From Gracilibacillus salinarum (GTDB lineage: Bacteria > Bacillota > Bacilli > Bacillales > Amphibacillaceae), in assembly GCF_022919575.1 (NCBI RefSeq), contig NZ_CP095071.1:1116001-1180000 (forward strand): 64,000 nucleotides of DNA. The letters run 5' to 3'. Below, piece after piece: positions 26,963 to 36,290 of the stretch. Position 1 is the first letter of the stretch. Every line of letters starts with the position of its first letter. Position numbers and translations under genes: made by a program. The notes below the pieces were generated by a model that was given only the letters and a program-made list of their open reading frames with translations, was not told the origin of the DNA and ran no database searches.

Positions 26963-27216
26963 TTTTGTGAAAACAGACACCTTAAATGGATAGGGGAGCA
27001 ACAAGCTATCATACATATAAGCAGGCTAAAGTGGACTAAATTTTAGGCTTACATGTATTGTATTAATTAATGAACTTTCCACATTCACTAATTAATAAGT
27101 TACATATAATATAACAAAGGTTCCTGCATGCCAATACTCTTTTGTTAATATATCTAACAATGTTTTTTTCAGGCTTATTCACCGCCCATTTTTAAAAAAT
27201 ATGGTCATATACCCTA

Positions 27217-27243
27217 ACTTATTTCCATGACATACATACATTA
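27217..27243 (+). promoter_or_regulatory. Possible sigma-K promoter of the yjcZ-like gene
   Basis: AC (27217-27218), 16 bases, CATACATTA (27235-27243) fits the loose sigma-K pattern AC/CATAnnnTA. The predicted start near 27250 lies just before the AAGGAGGT site, and the product is a sporulation-type protein. The rest of the 26963-27276 gap is AT-rich with no other gene seen. Confidence 0.35.
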
Positions 27244-27276
27244 TATAGTGATAACACACAAGGAGGTTGATTTTAG

Positions 27277-27408
27277 ATGAGTTACTACGGATGCAATCCA
27301 TGCGGTGGGTATGGTAGTGGATATGGCGGTGGATACGGCAGCGGTTTTGCCTTAATCGTTGTACTATTCATTTTGTTAATTATTGTTGGTGCTTCTTTCT
27401 ATAGCTAA
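27277..27408 (+). CDS. yjcZ: YjcZ-family small sporulation membrane protein
   Basis: 43-residue protein: a Gly/Tyr-rich head with two cysteines ([20 protein letters not shown]) and one C-terminal membrane helix ([18 protein letters not shown]), the signature of the YjcZ family of tiny proteins found in spore formers. The AAGGAGGT ribosome binding site is 8 bases before the ATG. Monocistronic, ending just before a strong hairpin. The molecular role is unknown in the family. Confidence 0.88.
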   Translation: MSYYGCNPCGGYGSGYGGGYGSGFALIVVLFILLIIVGASFYS

Positions 27409-27440
27409 TATAAATAGAGGCAGGGTACCCTACTCCACCT

Positions 27441-27480
27441 AAAAAGAAGATCCCCTTTTATTAAGGGGATCTTCTTATTT
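27441..27480. terminator. Bidirectional terminator between yjcZ and the GH127 gene
   Basis: AAGAAGATCCCC/GGGGATCTTCTT, a 12-bp stem with A/T-rich flanks on both sides. Confidence 0.88.
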
Positions 27481-27482
27481 TC

Positions 27483-29759
27483 TTATGATGAGAAAGATGC
27501 TTCGTTTAGCATACGAACATGATAAACTCCTCCCGCAACAGCATCTTCCCTTGCAGTAAATGTCACCGTTACGGCGTCTTTATCTTTCATTAGAGCTGCT
27601 GGCACGGGATAGCTTTTTCCGTAAAGTGCTCCAATGTTTGGCGTTGTAAAGTGCTCCGTTGCAATTACTTCTCCCTCTACCAGTATATCAAAATGGCGTT
27701 GATACTCTCGACCATTTTCCTCTATGGTAAAATCACTCCGGTTATACGTAACATATACATACATATCTCGATCTTGCTCTACTTTCAATTGATAGCTAAA
27801 AAATCCACCATCTCGTGCATCACGCCACCCACTGTGGACATCATTGTTATAGCCAGATGTTGAATGAACTGCTTGCAGGTGATGTTCAACCTCTGGCTGT
27901 TGTTCATGAGGAGTCACTTCATCCACAATAATCGCCTGCTCTTTCGCCTTTTGCTTTAATTCTGCATCACCACGTTCTTTATAGAGCGCATGAGACATTA
28001 CGTACCAATAAATCGTATAACGCTCATGATGAATATCATAGAAAGGTTTCAACTTCATTCGTTGCTGGCCAGGATATCCAATCGCATCTGTTTCGAAATA
28101 TAGTCGGTCAGAATCTGTGCAAGTTACCTGACCTTCCAGTGCACTGTCTGTAACAAGAGTAGGTACGTCAATCAATGGATGATGATTCAAGGAAAGGTGG
28201 TCATTCAAAATATCTGTCTCAGGAAAGTTTTCTGTTCCCAATGCACCAGCTAGAATAACCGGACCATACATCAAAACCTGTTTAGTTTCATCATCTTTAG
28301 CATCATAACGATGCAGATTCATTGGGAGCGAACAGTCGATCTGATCGCCAGCACGAAAATCGTAGTTAATCAACAAATAGCCTCCTGTTTCGGTAGTTGC
28401 CACTTCTTGCCCATTAACCGTGATGGTTAGATCTTTAGCCGCCCAGTTCGGTTTTCGAATTGCTATTTCTTTGATTCCCTCCTCTGTTTTCTCAATTTGA
28501 ATGGTCGTAGATTCTTGATACGGGAACTTTGTTTGTTGTTTAACAATCAGCTCACCATCATTCCATTCCGCCGCAATAAATAAATGGACATATAAACGAT
28601 CGGCAATCTTTTCAAAAATACGCCGATTGTATCTTGCCGAATTTTCCATTCCTGTTCCCGTACAGCACCAAAAAGAGTGATCATGTGAATGATATACTTT
28701 AAAATGGCCAGGCTGTGACGAAACAAAATATGTTTTCATCCCCGAATCCGGATCCTCAGAAGCCAATATATGATTATACAACGCCCGCTCGTAATAATCA
28801 TAGTAATGAGCAGAATGATTCCATTCAAATAGCAATTCTGTCAATATCAGCATGTTATAAGTATTACAAGTTTCTGTAGTCAGAATCCCCAACTCTTCAT
28901 CATTTTCCGGGCCAAAGTGTTCTCTGATACTATTGCCCCCGATTGCATAGGTTCTGTAATTTACAACTTGATTCCAGAAATATTCTGCTATCGTTCTATA
29001 TTTATCTTGTCCAGTAATATTGTACAGTTTGGCTGCACCGATAACTTTAGGGAATTGTGTATTGGCATGTTTCCCCTCTAAATCATCCTCTTTATTAGCT
29101 AATGGATCTAATACTGCCTGGTGATAAAATCTTTCAGCTAATTCTAGAAATCTTTTATCTTCTGTTATGACATATAGATTTGCAAAAACCTCCATCATCC
29201 CACCGTGCTCACAGATTAACATCTTTTGAAATTGTTCTTCAGTCAAATGTTTTAATCCGCTATAAGCCCAGTCAGCTAGCTTTTTTACGATTTCCAGTGC
29301 ACGATCATCCTTTAGCAATTGATACACATCGATTAATCCTGCAAATATTTTATCAATTGAATACCAAGGAACCCATGAACCTCCTAAACTAAAATGGCCT
29401 ACTTCAAATTCACCGGTAAAGACCTGGTCAAAACAGTCTCTTGGAAAACCACTGATATAGCCATCTTTATCAAAGGATTGAACATACGCTAACTCCGTTA
29501 ATGCGTAATCTATTTTTTCTTTCAATTGCAAATCTTGTGTAACATGGTACATAGCAGCAGCTGCTGATAGCCAATGACCAAGCGAATGACCTGCTATCTC
29601 TTTTTCTTCCCATCCACCATAACGCGATTTTTTCGCTTGTTGACCAGCAGCTTCGTAACATGGCGCAATAAGACGGTCTACATCTAAATAGAGTAAATAC
29701 TCTTTTCCTTTAAGTTGAGATTGTTTAAACATACCTTCTAATAATCGAATGTTTTGCAT
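27483..29759 (-). CDS. GH127 beta-L-arabinofuranosidase-like glycoside hydrolase (DUF1680)
   Basis: 758-residue cytoplasmic enzyme without a signal peptide: an (alpha/alpha)6 barrel followed by beta-sandwich domains. The Zn-binding Glu and three Cys of GH127, one of which is the nucleophile, are visible as E296 and C298 (TETCNTYN) and C365-C366 (WCCTGTGMEN). The frame opens 21 codons upstream, but GGAGGTAGGT before the ATG at 29759 fixes the start at MQNIRLLEG. It probably trims arabinose or related sugars from imported plant oligosaccharides. It is divergent from an AraC regulator that likely controls it and has a cre-like site just upstream. Confidence 0.88.
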   Translation of the reverse strand: MQNIRLLEGMFKQSQLKGKEYLLYLDVDRLIAPCYEAAGQQAKKSRYGGWEEKEIAGHSLGHWLSAAAAMYHVTQDLQLKEKIDYALTELAYVQSFDKDGYISGFPRDCFDQVFTGEFEVGHFSLGGSWVPWYSIDKIFAGLIDVYQLLKDDRALEIVKKLADWAYSGLKHLTEEQFQKMLICEHGGMMEVFANLYVITEDKRFLELAERFYHQAVLDPLANKEDDLEGKHANTQFPKVIGAAKLYNITGQDKYRTIAEYFWNQVVNYRTYAIGGNSIREHFGPENDEELGILTTETCNTYNMLILTELLFEWNHSAHYYDYYERALYNHILASEDPDSGMKTYFVSSQPGHFKVYHSHDHSFWCCTGTGMENSARYNRRIFEKIADRLYVHLFIAAEWNDGELIVKQQTKFPYQESTTIQIEKTEEGIKEIAIRKPNWAAKDLTITVNGQEVATTETGGYLLINYDFRAGDQIDCSLPMNLHRYDAKDDETKQVLMYGPVILAGALGTENFPETDILNDHLSLNHHPLIDVPTLVTDSALEGQVTCTDSDRLYFETDAIGYPGQQRMKLKPFYDIHHERYTIYWYVMSHALYKERGDAELKQKAKEQAIIVDEVTPHEQQPEVEHHLQAVHSTSGYNNDVHSGWRDARDGGFFSYQLKVEQDRDMYVYVTYNRSDFTIEENGREYQRHFDILVEGEVIATEHFTTPNIGALYGKSYPVPAALMKDKDAVTVTFTAREDAVAGGVYHVRMLNEASFSS

Positions 29760-29776
29760 GATACCTACCTCCAAAA

Positions 29777-29790
29777 TGAAAACGTTGCCT
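29777..29790. promoter_or_regulatory. Candidate cre (CcpA) site upstream of the GH127 gene
   Basis: TGAAAACGTTGCCT matches 12 of 14 positions of the cre consensus TGWAANCGNTNWCA. It lies 18-31 bases before the start codon. Confidence 0.4.
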
Positions 29791-29901
29791 CTAGTATGAA
29801 GTGAAAAGCTCCAAAAGTACATTCATTATTAATCTAATTACATATCTTTTTTTTGGAATTATGATAAACTAACATTAACAACGAAAGAAAGGGTGGTATT
29901 C

Positions 29902-30768
29902 ATGGATCATTCTGTAGCAATCTGCAATCATTCTCTTTCATTAATTCAAGAAATCGGTCGGATGGAGGACAGAGATGGGGTCTTAAAGCACCCAGATCGT
30001 GTAATGCCAGATTTACATGTATTTGTTTATGTAACAAGGGGCAGGCTTCAAGTTATCGAAGATGGCGAGGAATTCATTCTCACAAAAGGTAACTATCTTT
30101 TTCTTAGAAAGAATGTTCATCATTGGGGGGATGACTTTTATCAATCTGGATCCAATTGGTTTTATATTCATTTTTATGATAATGCTTCATCAGAATCGTT
30201 ACCTGAATATAATATCTTTGGAAAAACGTCGCTGATTCACCAGGATGAATACCATACCAAAGTAACGATGCCAAAAAGTGGTAAAGTAGCACATACTGGA
30301 TACGCGGAAGCACAGCTTGACCAGTTAATGGAATGGTATGAATCGCAGCATCCAATGAGACCAATGCTCTTATCCATGCATGCTCACCAATTTTTCTTAG
30401 AATTATACACACAGCGTCTTGAAGCTTACACTAATAAAAAATCGAATCGCATGGTAGCGAAAATGATTCAATTAATGGATGAACATGATGATCATAAACT
30501 AGCCAGTGATGAAATCGCTGATACACTGGGGATGAATTATGCCTATCTCTCTACCATTTTTAAAGAACAGACAGGTAAAAGCGTTACCCAATATCAAAAT
30601 GAGCGGATAATCGAAAAAGCGATTCATTTATTCCGAAAAGAAAATTATAATGTATCAGAGGTTAGCGATTTATTAGGTTTTGCAAACCCTTTTTATTTCA
30701 GTCGTGTTTTTAAGAAAATTACTGGAATGTCTCCTTCTGTTTATTTGAAGCAAATCTATCGGGGATAG
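29902..30768 (+). CDS. AraC family transcriptional regulator with cupin sensor domain
   Basis: 288 residues: an N-terminal cupin-like sugar-sensing domain (HVFVYVTRGRLQVIEDGEEF, then KGNYLFLRKNVHHW) and a C-terminal pair of helix-turn-helix motifs (IADTLGMNYAYLSTIFKE; VSDLLGFANPFYFSRVFKK) ending in the GMSPSVYLK signature. A GTG nine bases upstream is in frame, but AAAGGGTGG favours the ATG at 29902. Divergently placed from the GH127 gene across about 140 bases, so it is likely its activator. The inducer is unknown. Confidence 0.9.
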   Translation: MDHSVAICNHSLSLIQEIGRMEDRDGVLKHPDRVMPDLHVFVYVTRGRLQVIEDGEEFILTKGNYLFLRKNVHHWGDDFYQSGSNWFYIHFYDNASSESLPEYNIFGKTSLIHQDEYHTKVTMPKSGKVAHTGYAEAQLDQLMEWYESQHPMRPMLLSMHAHQFFLELYTQRLEAYTNKKSNRMVAKMIQLMDEHDDHKLASDEIADTLGMNYAYLSTIFKEQTGKSVTQYQNERIIEKAIHLFRKENYNVSEVSDLLGFANPFYFSRVFKKITGMSPSVYLKQIYRG

Positions 30769-30785
30769 TGGTGTGTCATTACATG

Positions 30786-31010
30786 TTAGTAAATAACCTG
30801 GATCAGTACAATCATAGTAAGAATAGAGGTAGCAAAGTAGAGGCATGCCTTAGCTTTTCCTTCACGCCATTCCTCTGCACCCATCAATAACAAAATAATG
30901 GCCAAACCAAACAGTATGTAAGGCATCACTGGCTGAATACTAGAAAAAAAACCGTAAATACAGATGAACAAAACAATAACTGCGATAATTTGACGTACTA
31001 ATTTCAACAT
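30786..31010 (-). CDS. DUF3953-like small membrane protein
   Basis: 74 residues with about three membrane helices (7-25, 28-43 and 56-73) separated by a short basic/acidic loop (GAEEWREGKAKA). It resembles the short DUF3953 (YczI-like) proteins of Bacillaceae, of unknown function. The stop is 17 bases from the convergent AraC gene. It lies alone downstream of the GNAT gene on the same strand and may be cotranscribed. Confidence 0.65.
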   Translation of the reverse strand: MLKLVRQIIAVIVLFICIYGFFSSIQPVMPYILFGLAIILLLMGAEEWREGKAKACLYFATSILTMIVLIQVIY

Positions 31011-31041
31011 GCAATCACCCTTATGAATGTTATCTTACTAA

Positions 31042-31500
31042 TCAGTAAATTTCTTTTGTCATGAAAACACTGTTCTCATCTTCTCTATAATTGGAAAATG
31101 GATTACAATAATGGAAGCCAAATTTTTCATAGAGCTTTCTCGCGGGGGCAAATGCAGCCATAGAACCAGTCTCTAAACTAAGTCGTGTATATCCTCTCTG
31201 CTTCGCCTCATCGATTATAAATTGCAATAAACAAGTTGAAACACCTTTACGCAAATGCTGAGGCGATGTTTTCATCGATTTTATTTCACCATCCGTCGCA
31301 CTCAGCTCCTTTAAGGCCCCACATCCAAGTAATTCACTTCCTTCCCACACCGTCCAGAATGTAAGCTCTGGTTTTCGTAATTCATCCAGGTTCAAAGCAT
31401 GGATACTCTCTGGAGGGGAATGCAAAGTCATACTGTTTAAATGATCTATAATTAACTCTTTTATTTCTTCCCCTTGCAAATTATCTTTTTTGATATCCAA
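31042..31500 (-). CDS. GNAT family N-acetyltransferase
   Basis: 152 residues with the GNAT fold. The acetyl-CoA loop appears as MKTSPQHLRKGVSTCLL (Q/R-x-x-G-x-G/A variant), then LSLETGSMAAFAPARKLYEKFGF, the usual motif B. The small-molecule or protein target is unknown. It overlaps the end of the NUDIX gene by 20 bases, so the two are translationally linked. Confidence 0.86.
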   Translation of the reverse strand: MDIKKDNLQGEEIKELIIDHLNSMTLHSPPESIHALNLDELRKPELTFWTVWEGSELLGCGALKELSATDGEIKSMKTSPQHLRKGVSTCLLQFIIDEAKQRGYTRLSLETGSMAAFAPARKLYEKFGFHYCNPFSNYREDENSVFMTKEIY

Positions 31501-32146
31501 GTCGTTCGCCTCTTTTCACGTCTATAAACGAAATATAATTTTTAATACGTTCCGCAACAGACTGATAGAACATAGTTTGATGTGGTACAAAATGGTTTGT
31601 TCCAATGTTCCCTTCGATCCACTTCTTCTTCTTTTCTTTCACAGTGAATCCTTCCATATGGATCTGCTCTCTGTCTCCTACCCACAAATCGAAAAAATCC
31701 TGAAAAGTGACCTTTACTATGCCGGCTACCTCTTCTTCCTGAAGCGTAAAATCCTCGAAATCCAAGGAACTGCAGTACAAGAATACATTTGCCATTTCTT
31801 TATCAATAAAGTTCTCCACTACATTCGTATACGTAATGATTCCTAAGGCATTTAATTGATCGAAACGAAGCGTGACGCCTAACTCTTCTTTAATTTCTCG
31901 AACACCATCTTCTACCGTTTCATTTGCCAGCAAATGACCTGCTGCAGTAATATCAAAAAGCCCTGGATAGTCCTTCTTGCTGTCACTCCGTAATTGTATG
32001 TATACGTAATCTGCATTCGATTCTCTACTAATAAACCAGCAATGAAATACTTCATGCCAATAACCATAGGTATGTACATCTGCACGAGTGGCTACACCTG
32101 TACAACTTCCTTTATCGTCGAACACATTTAACACTTCGTCTTCCAT
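31481..32146 (-). CDS. NUDIX hydrolase (isopentenyl-diphosphate isomerase-like)
   Basis: 221 residues. A complete NUDIX box GX5EX7REUXEEXGU is present as G-HLLAN-E-TVEDGV-REIKEELGV. The N-terminus (LNVFDDKGSCTGVATRADVH...WHEVFHCWF) resembles the NUDIX subgroup often annotated as IDI-like, whose substrates are mostly undefined nucleotide or diphosphate compounds. Overlaps the acetyltransferase gene by 20 bases. Start ATG with AAGGAGACGG upstream. Confidence 0.88.
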   Translation of the reverse strand: MEDEVLNVFDDKGSCTGVATRADVHTYGYWHEVFHCWFISRESNADYVYIQLRSDSKKDYPGLFDITAAGHLLANETVEDGVREIKEELGVTLRFDQLNALGIITYTNVVENFIDKEMANVFLYCSSLDFEDFTLQEEEVAGIVKVTFQDFFDLWVGDREQIHMEGFTVKEKKKKWIEGNIGTNHFVPHQTMFYQSVAERIKNYISFIDVKRGERLGYQKR

Positions 32147-32192
32147 AAGCTATCCGTCTCCTTTCAACACACACGATTCCAAATTATGTTAA

Positions 32193-32450
32193 TTAACTTT
32201 CACTACTGGTAACTGCTGCCGAATATTTCATAAAGTATGCAGCCAATAAGAATAGAAAAATCATAAGCATCCAGCTGATAATGCCAATAACGTCAAACCA
32301 ATAGGCACACAGGTAGACAACTGCATTCAACTGGAAACAAAGTGGCGTCAGGTAAGTTTTAAACCCTGTGATACTTGCTTTTTTTCTTTGACGGACCGTA
32401 TACACGAAGGAAACAATCATTGCTATAATCAAAATAATTTGCAGCATCAT
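32193..32450 (-). CDS. Small membrane protein of unknown function
   Basis: 85 residues from the ATG pair at 32450/32447, chosen because AAGGAG lies 8 bases upstream (the frame itself is open 9 codons further). Three hydrophobic segments: MLQIILIIAMIVSFVYT, LNAVVYLCAYWFDVIG and SWMLMIFLFLLAAYFM, with a basic loop (RQRKKAS). I do not recognise the family. It is followed in the same direction by the NUDIX-GNAT unit. Confidence 0.65.
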   Translation of the reverse strand: MMLQIILIIAMIVSFVYTVRQRKKASITGFKTYLTPLCFQLNAVVYLCAYWFDVIGIISWMLMIFLFLLAAYFMKYSAAVTSSES

Positions 32451-32503
32451 ACAAACTCCTTTTTCATTCATAAGCATATTTTAACATAAATATCCATTCC
32501 GCT

Positions 32504-32665
32504 AAACTTCTTATATTATGGATTATGTTAGAACTGTATGACTTAGTGGTAATCTTGAAATGTTTTATGTGTGAAACAAAGCTACGGAAATATACCCCAC
32601 GTCCTGCAAGGCGGACGGATTGACATCCCCGCACAACTAAACTGTATATTTTAAGCATCTTTTAA
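32504..32665. repeat. Family B repeat, degenerate copy B4
   Basis: TTATATTATGGATTATGTTA at the left corresponds to the B terminal repeat, and AGCTACGGAAATATACCCCA plus CGTCCTGCAAGGCGGACGG to the end of hairpin module Y. No right terminal repeat was found. Confidence 0.6.
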
Positions 32666-32686
32666 TCTTTTTTTGAAATATAAGAA

Positions 32687-33362
32687 AAATCGGGCATAAA
32701 CCACCCGGTCCTAATTGACTTAATTAATAAACAACTTCCTATAATATGGATTGTGTTAACAAAGGCTGTATTTCAAGATGGTCATTTTGATATCGTTTAT
32801 CTGCTTAGCAGAGCTCCGGAAATAGGCTCCGCGTCCTGTGGGCACGGCTTCAGCTAGGCTACTACCTGTAAATGCTTCCTTGCTGCCTTGTGCCGAGGAA
32901 GCTTACTTCGAAGCAATGCTTGCAGACACAGGCACAAATGAAGTGGATCTTCAGCTCGCGCTGATTCCACTGGAGTCTCCGCCTATTTCCTACGCTTAAG
33001 GAAAGTGCTACAACGGATGTAACTGCAAAAAGCAGTGGTTTTAGGCATTTTTCAATAACTATTATTTATGCATACGATCAATATGCTAGCTCTACCAAAA
33101 ATTGTAGAATCCCAATTCTAGCGTAGGCCAACCACGGAGACTCCCGCGGGATTATGCAGGCGCTGAAGATCCACTTTGTGAAGCGCCCTTCTTCACAAAG
33201 TTAGCTTCAGCCGTGCCCCGCAGGACGCGGAGTGGTTGGACGGAGCGGTATCCAAGCACATAAATCATTTCAAAATTAACACTAAGCATAAAGCGGCTAG
33301 TTAACATAATCCATATTATAGGAACTCAACTTTATCTTCTTTATCATAGAGCGGTGCAGGAA
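32687..33362. repeat. Family B repeat, long copy B2 (Y-X orientation)
   Basis: Outer left arm CGGGCATAAACCACCCGGTC, left terminal repeat CTTCCTATAATATGGATTG, hairpin module Y (about 32820-33000), a middle spacer, hairpin module X reversed (about 33120-33245), then right terminal repeat CATAATCCATATTATAGGAA and outer right arm. The core is inverted relative to copy B3, while the outer arms keep their order. No protein-coding gene is present in 32451-33496. Confidence 0.85.
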
Positions 33363-33363
33363 T

Positions 33364-33451
33364 TCGCCTAGTCTCTGGGCGCTGGAGCCGGACGTGGCCG
33401 TTTCTGTCAGCGAACATCATATAGCCCAAAATTTATACTTTCTTGACTTAT
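33364..33451 (+). repeat. Family A repeat, 3' fragment A3 (88 bp)
   Basis: Identical in sequence to the last 88 bases of the other A copies, from TCGCCTAGTCTCTGGGCGC to CTTGACTTAT. The 5' part is missing at the junction with copy B2. It is followed by the A-tract of the ddl terminator. Confidence 0.92.
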
Positions 33452-33453
33452 GA

Positions 33454-33497
33454 TAAAAAAGCACAGAAAATCCATATTGATTTTCTGTGCTCCGTTT
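33454..33497 (-). terminator. Terminator after ddl
   Basis: GCACAGAAAATC/GATTTTCTGTGC, a 12-bp stem followed on the minus strand by six T. Confidence 0.88.
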
Positions 33498-34675
33498 TAT
33501 TTTCCTTTGGATCCGCCATTTTTGCTATGAAGAGAGAAAAGGTTGGTATCGATAGAGAATTGAATCGATTGACGTTCTCTTTCCCTCTTTAAGGCAAGCT
33601 GAATCAATTGATCCGTCAGCTGTTCAAAGTTCTTTCCGCTTGGTTCCCACAGATAAAATGACAAGGAACCAGGGATGGTATTGATTTCATTGACGAATAC
33701 TTCACCGTCGGGATTCAGTAAAAAGTCAATTCGTGATACGCCGCTAGCATTTAATAATTTAAAAGTTTGTTCAGCTAATTGTTTTACTTTAGTCGTTGCC
33801 TCTTCAGAAATTTCTGCAGGTATAACCCGGTTGACACTTTCCATTCCCTTAGTATCACCCGTTTTCCCTCCGCTTTGGTATTTATCAGCATAAGAGAGAA
33901 TTTCATCTGTGCTTAATACCTGTTCACATACTGAGCTTTCAACCTGTTCGTAATCTCCGATAACAGAGCAATTTACTTCTGTTAAATCTGTTACCATTTT
34001 CTCGATGATTACTTTGAAACTATAAGAAACAGCCAAATCTACAGCTTCTTCTAATTCTTCCGCATTAGCTGCTTTGGATATACCCACACTTGAACCTAAG
34101 TTAGCAGGCTTCACAATAACCGGGTAGCCTACTTGTTCCGCTAGTTGCTTGATTTTCTCCTGGTCTTCATGCCACTGACTAGCATAAAACCATTGATAAT
34201 CTACGATTGGAACACCAGCGTCCCTTAAGATTTGCTTCATCATTACTTTATCCATTCCGGCCGCAGATGAAGCTACATCACAGCCTACATACGGCAGACC
34301 TAATAATTCCAAATAGCCTTGTAAAGAACCGTCTTCCCCGTTCGTACCATGAATAACTGGAAAAACTACATCGATGTCTGTAATTACCCCTTTTGAAAAC
34401 ATGGAACGTTCTTTTTTCTTTAAAACAATCGTATTCTCATTTTCCTGTTCAAACACGACTTTGTCAGCATCTTTAAACAGCTGATCCAGATTTTTATAAT
34501 TCTCAATATCTTTTAATACCTCACCTGTATACCACTCACGTGATTTACTTATATATACTGGAATTGCTTCATATTTAGATGAGTCCATGGCATTAATTGC
34601 CTGCAGAGCCGAAATAACCGATACTTCGTGCTCTACTGATACACCACCAAAAATGACGGCTACTTTTGTTTTCAC
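33497..34675 (-). CDS. ddl: D-alanine--D-alanine ligase
   Basis: 392 residues, ATP-grasp enzyme joining two D-Ala for peptidoglycan. The N-terminal VAVIFGGVSVEHEVS, HGTNGEDGSLQG, PVIVKPANLGSSVG and C-terminal FVNEINTIPG motifs are all intact. The omega-loop reads SYADKY, the tyrosine type of D-Ala-D-Ala rather than D-Ala-D-Lac ligases. A hydrophilic tail of about 30 residues follows the usual end. Start GTG with AAGGAGG. It is the last gene of the operon with a membrane MurF-like ligase and an alpha/beta hydrolase, 37 bases after the former. Confidence 0.94.
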   Translation of the reverse strand: MKTKVAVIFGGVSVEHEVSVISALQAINAMDSSKYEAIPVYISKSREWYTGEVLKDIENYKNLDQLFKDADKVVFEQENENTIVLKKKERSMFSKGVITDIDVVFPVIHGTNGEDGSLQGYLELLGLPYVGCDVASSAAGMDKVMMKQILRDAGVPIVDYQWFYASQWHEDQEKIKQLAEQVGYPVIVKPANLGSSVGISKAANAEELEEAVDLAVSYSFKVIIEKMVTDLTEVNCSVIGDYEQVESSVCEQVLSTDEILSYADKYQSGGKTGDTKGMESVNRVIPAEISEEATTKVKQLAEQTFKLLNASGVSRIDFLLNPDGEVFVNEINTIPGSLSFYLWEPSGKNFEQLTDQLIQLALKRERERQSIQFSIDTNLFSLHSKNGGSKGK

Positions 34676-34712
34676 AGTCCTTTTCCTCCTTCAATCTCAT
34701 GACCGGGTATGC

Positions 34713-36290
34713 TTACTCATTGTAAGTGTCCGGCAAATCGTTTTCTAATAAAATAATAGCGTCTTGACGATTCAACGCCTGGATTTGGGATATTGCATGA
34801 TTTAAATCGGTAGCGATAAACAATTGATCCTCTGGATAATTCTTCTCACGAAGCCCATCCTGAATAGGTTTAGTTTGTTTAGCACCGACTAGTATAACAT
34901 AATCACAGGCATCAGCTGCATACTGTCCAAACATTTTGTTATACTCATACTCTTTATCGCCCAGCTCAACCATACCTGGTGTCACAAGTACTTTAAAGCC
35001 TTCCATTGTACCTAATACTTCTAATGCCATTCTTGAACCAGTCGGATTAGAGTTGAAGCTATCGTCGATTACTGTTAAATTACCGAAACCTTTTTTTATT
35101 TCCATTCTGTGTTTAACTGCCTGAATTTTCTTTACACCTAACTGCAGTTTATTTAACGGTACATCCATTTCCCAAGCAACACTTATCGCTGCTAAAATAT
35201 TGTAAACATTATGCTTCCCTAACAATTTCGTCTCAAAATCAGCATGCAATGTTCCTGCTTTATTTGAAACGGTGAATGTCGTCCCTTTATTGTGGAAACG
35301 TATGTTAGAAGCCACATAATCAGCCTTTTGATCATCAATCGCAAAATAAACTTTGCGACAAGGATTCTTTGGTGTATAAGACATAATATTCTCATCATCA
35401 CCATTTAAAAAGGCGATACCATCCTCTGGTAATGTTTCAACAATTTCAAATTTTGTCTTTTTAATATTTTCTAATGTTTTAAATGTCTCTAGATGCTGTT
35501 CGCCAATGGCTGTAAGAATCGCATATTTATGACCAACAAGCTCACAGATTTCCTGAATATTGCCAGGCTCTTTTGCTCCCATTTCTGCAATGAATACATC
35601 ATGGTATGGTTTCAATGAATTACGGATAGTAATCGTAACCCCGATTTTTGTATTGAAACTGTTCGGTGTTTTCAATGTATTAAAATGAGAAGATAAGATC
35701 GTATCCAGGATGAATTTTGTACTTGTTTTCCCGAAACTTCCTGTAATACCAACTTTTCTTGTATTTTTGGCACTATCAATAATCCGTTTTGCATCCTGGT
35801 AATAGTGCTCTTTAATTCTATTTTCGATCGGACGATTTATTAGATTAGCTAATAAAATAATAGCATATGTAAACAATGATCCTAATACGATCACGAATAC
35901 TGCATAGCTTAATGGATAATTATTCCAGATGAAATGCAAGCTAGTAGCAATCAAAAAGAGATAAATAATGGCTATTGTAATGATCAGACGTTTTACCCGG
36001 GCTGTTACAACAAGCTTTTTCTTCTCTTGTTTGTTTCTTGGTACGAAAAGTCCTAATAACACGATCAAAAAAACAATCCAATTTTCCGTAAAATAATAAA
36101 TGATGGCAACGGCTAGCGCCAGCCATTCATTGACAGGAAAAACACGCATCCGGTGCCCTGTCATCCACCTGTATAAACGATTATTAAAATAACTGTTCAA
36201 TTGCAACATATGAAGGCCCTGTTTAACTCGAAAATACAAATAGGCGATCCATATGACACTTAATAAGCTTAAAACGATTTGCATGATCAT
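34713..36290 (-). CDS. Membrane-anchored MurF-like Mur ligase
   Basis: 525 residues. About four membrane segments (3-22, 55-84, 101-122 and 128-150) replace the N-terminal UDP-MurNAc-binding domain of MurF. The central ATPase domain follows with P-loop GITGSFGKTS (181-190), FNTKIGVTITI and an AEMGAKEPGNI segment as in MurF, then a C-terminal ligase domain (VIDDSFNSNP, LVTPGMVELG). Next to ddl, the likely second substrate is D-Ala-D-Ala, but the acceptor may be membrane-bound rather than soluble UDP-MurNAc-tripeptide. That is inference. The start overlaps the hydrolase stop by 4 bases (ATGA). An ATG two codons downstream is an alternative start. Confidence 0.85.
   Translation of the reverse strand: MIMQIVLSLLSVIWIAYLYFRVKQGLHMLQLNSYFNNRLYRWMTGHRMRVFPVNEWLALAVAIIYYFTENWIVFLIVLLGLFVPRNKQEKKKLVVTARVKRLIITIAIIYLFLIATSLHFIWNNYPLSYAVFVIVLGSLFTYAIILLANLINRPIENRIKEHYYQDAKRIIDSAKNTRKVGITGSFGKTSTKFILDTILSSHFNTLKTPNSFNTKIGVTITIRNSLKPYHDVFIAEMGAKEPGNIQEICELVGHKYAILTAIGEQHLETFKTLENIKKTKFEIVETLPEDGIAFLNGDDENIMSYTPKNPCRKVYFAIDDQKADYVASNIRFHNKGTTFTVSNKAGTLHADFETKLLGKHNVYNILAAISVAWEMDVPLNKLQLGVKKIQAVKHRMEIKKGFGNLTVIDDSFNSNPTGSRMALEVLGTMEGFKVLVTPGMVELGDKEYEYNKMFGQYAADACDYVILVGAKQTKPIQDGLREKNYPEDQLFIATDLNHAISQIQALNRQDAIILLENDLPDTYNE

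Noticed and set aside
33497..34675. D-Ala-D-Lac ligase (vancomycin-resistance type)
   Set aside because: The omega-loop keeps the tyrosine of D-Ala-D-Ala enzymes (SYADKY), and no VanH or VanX-like gene is present.
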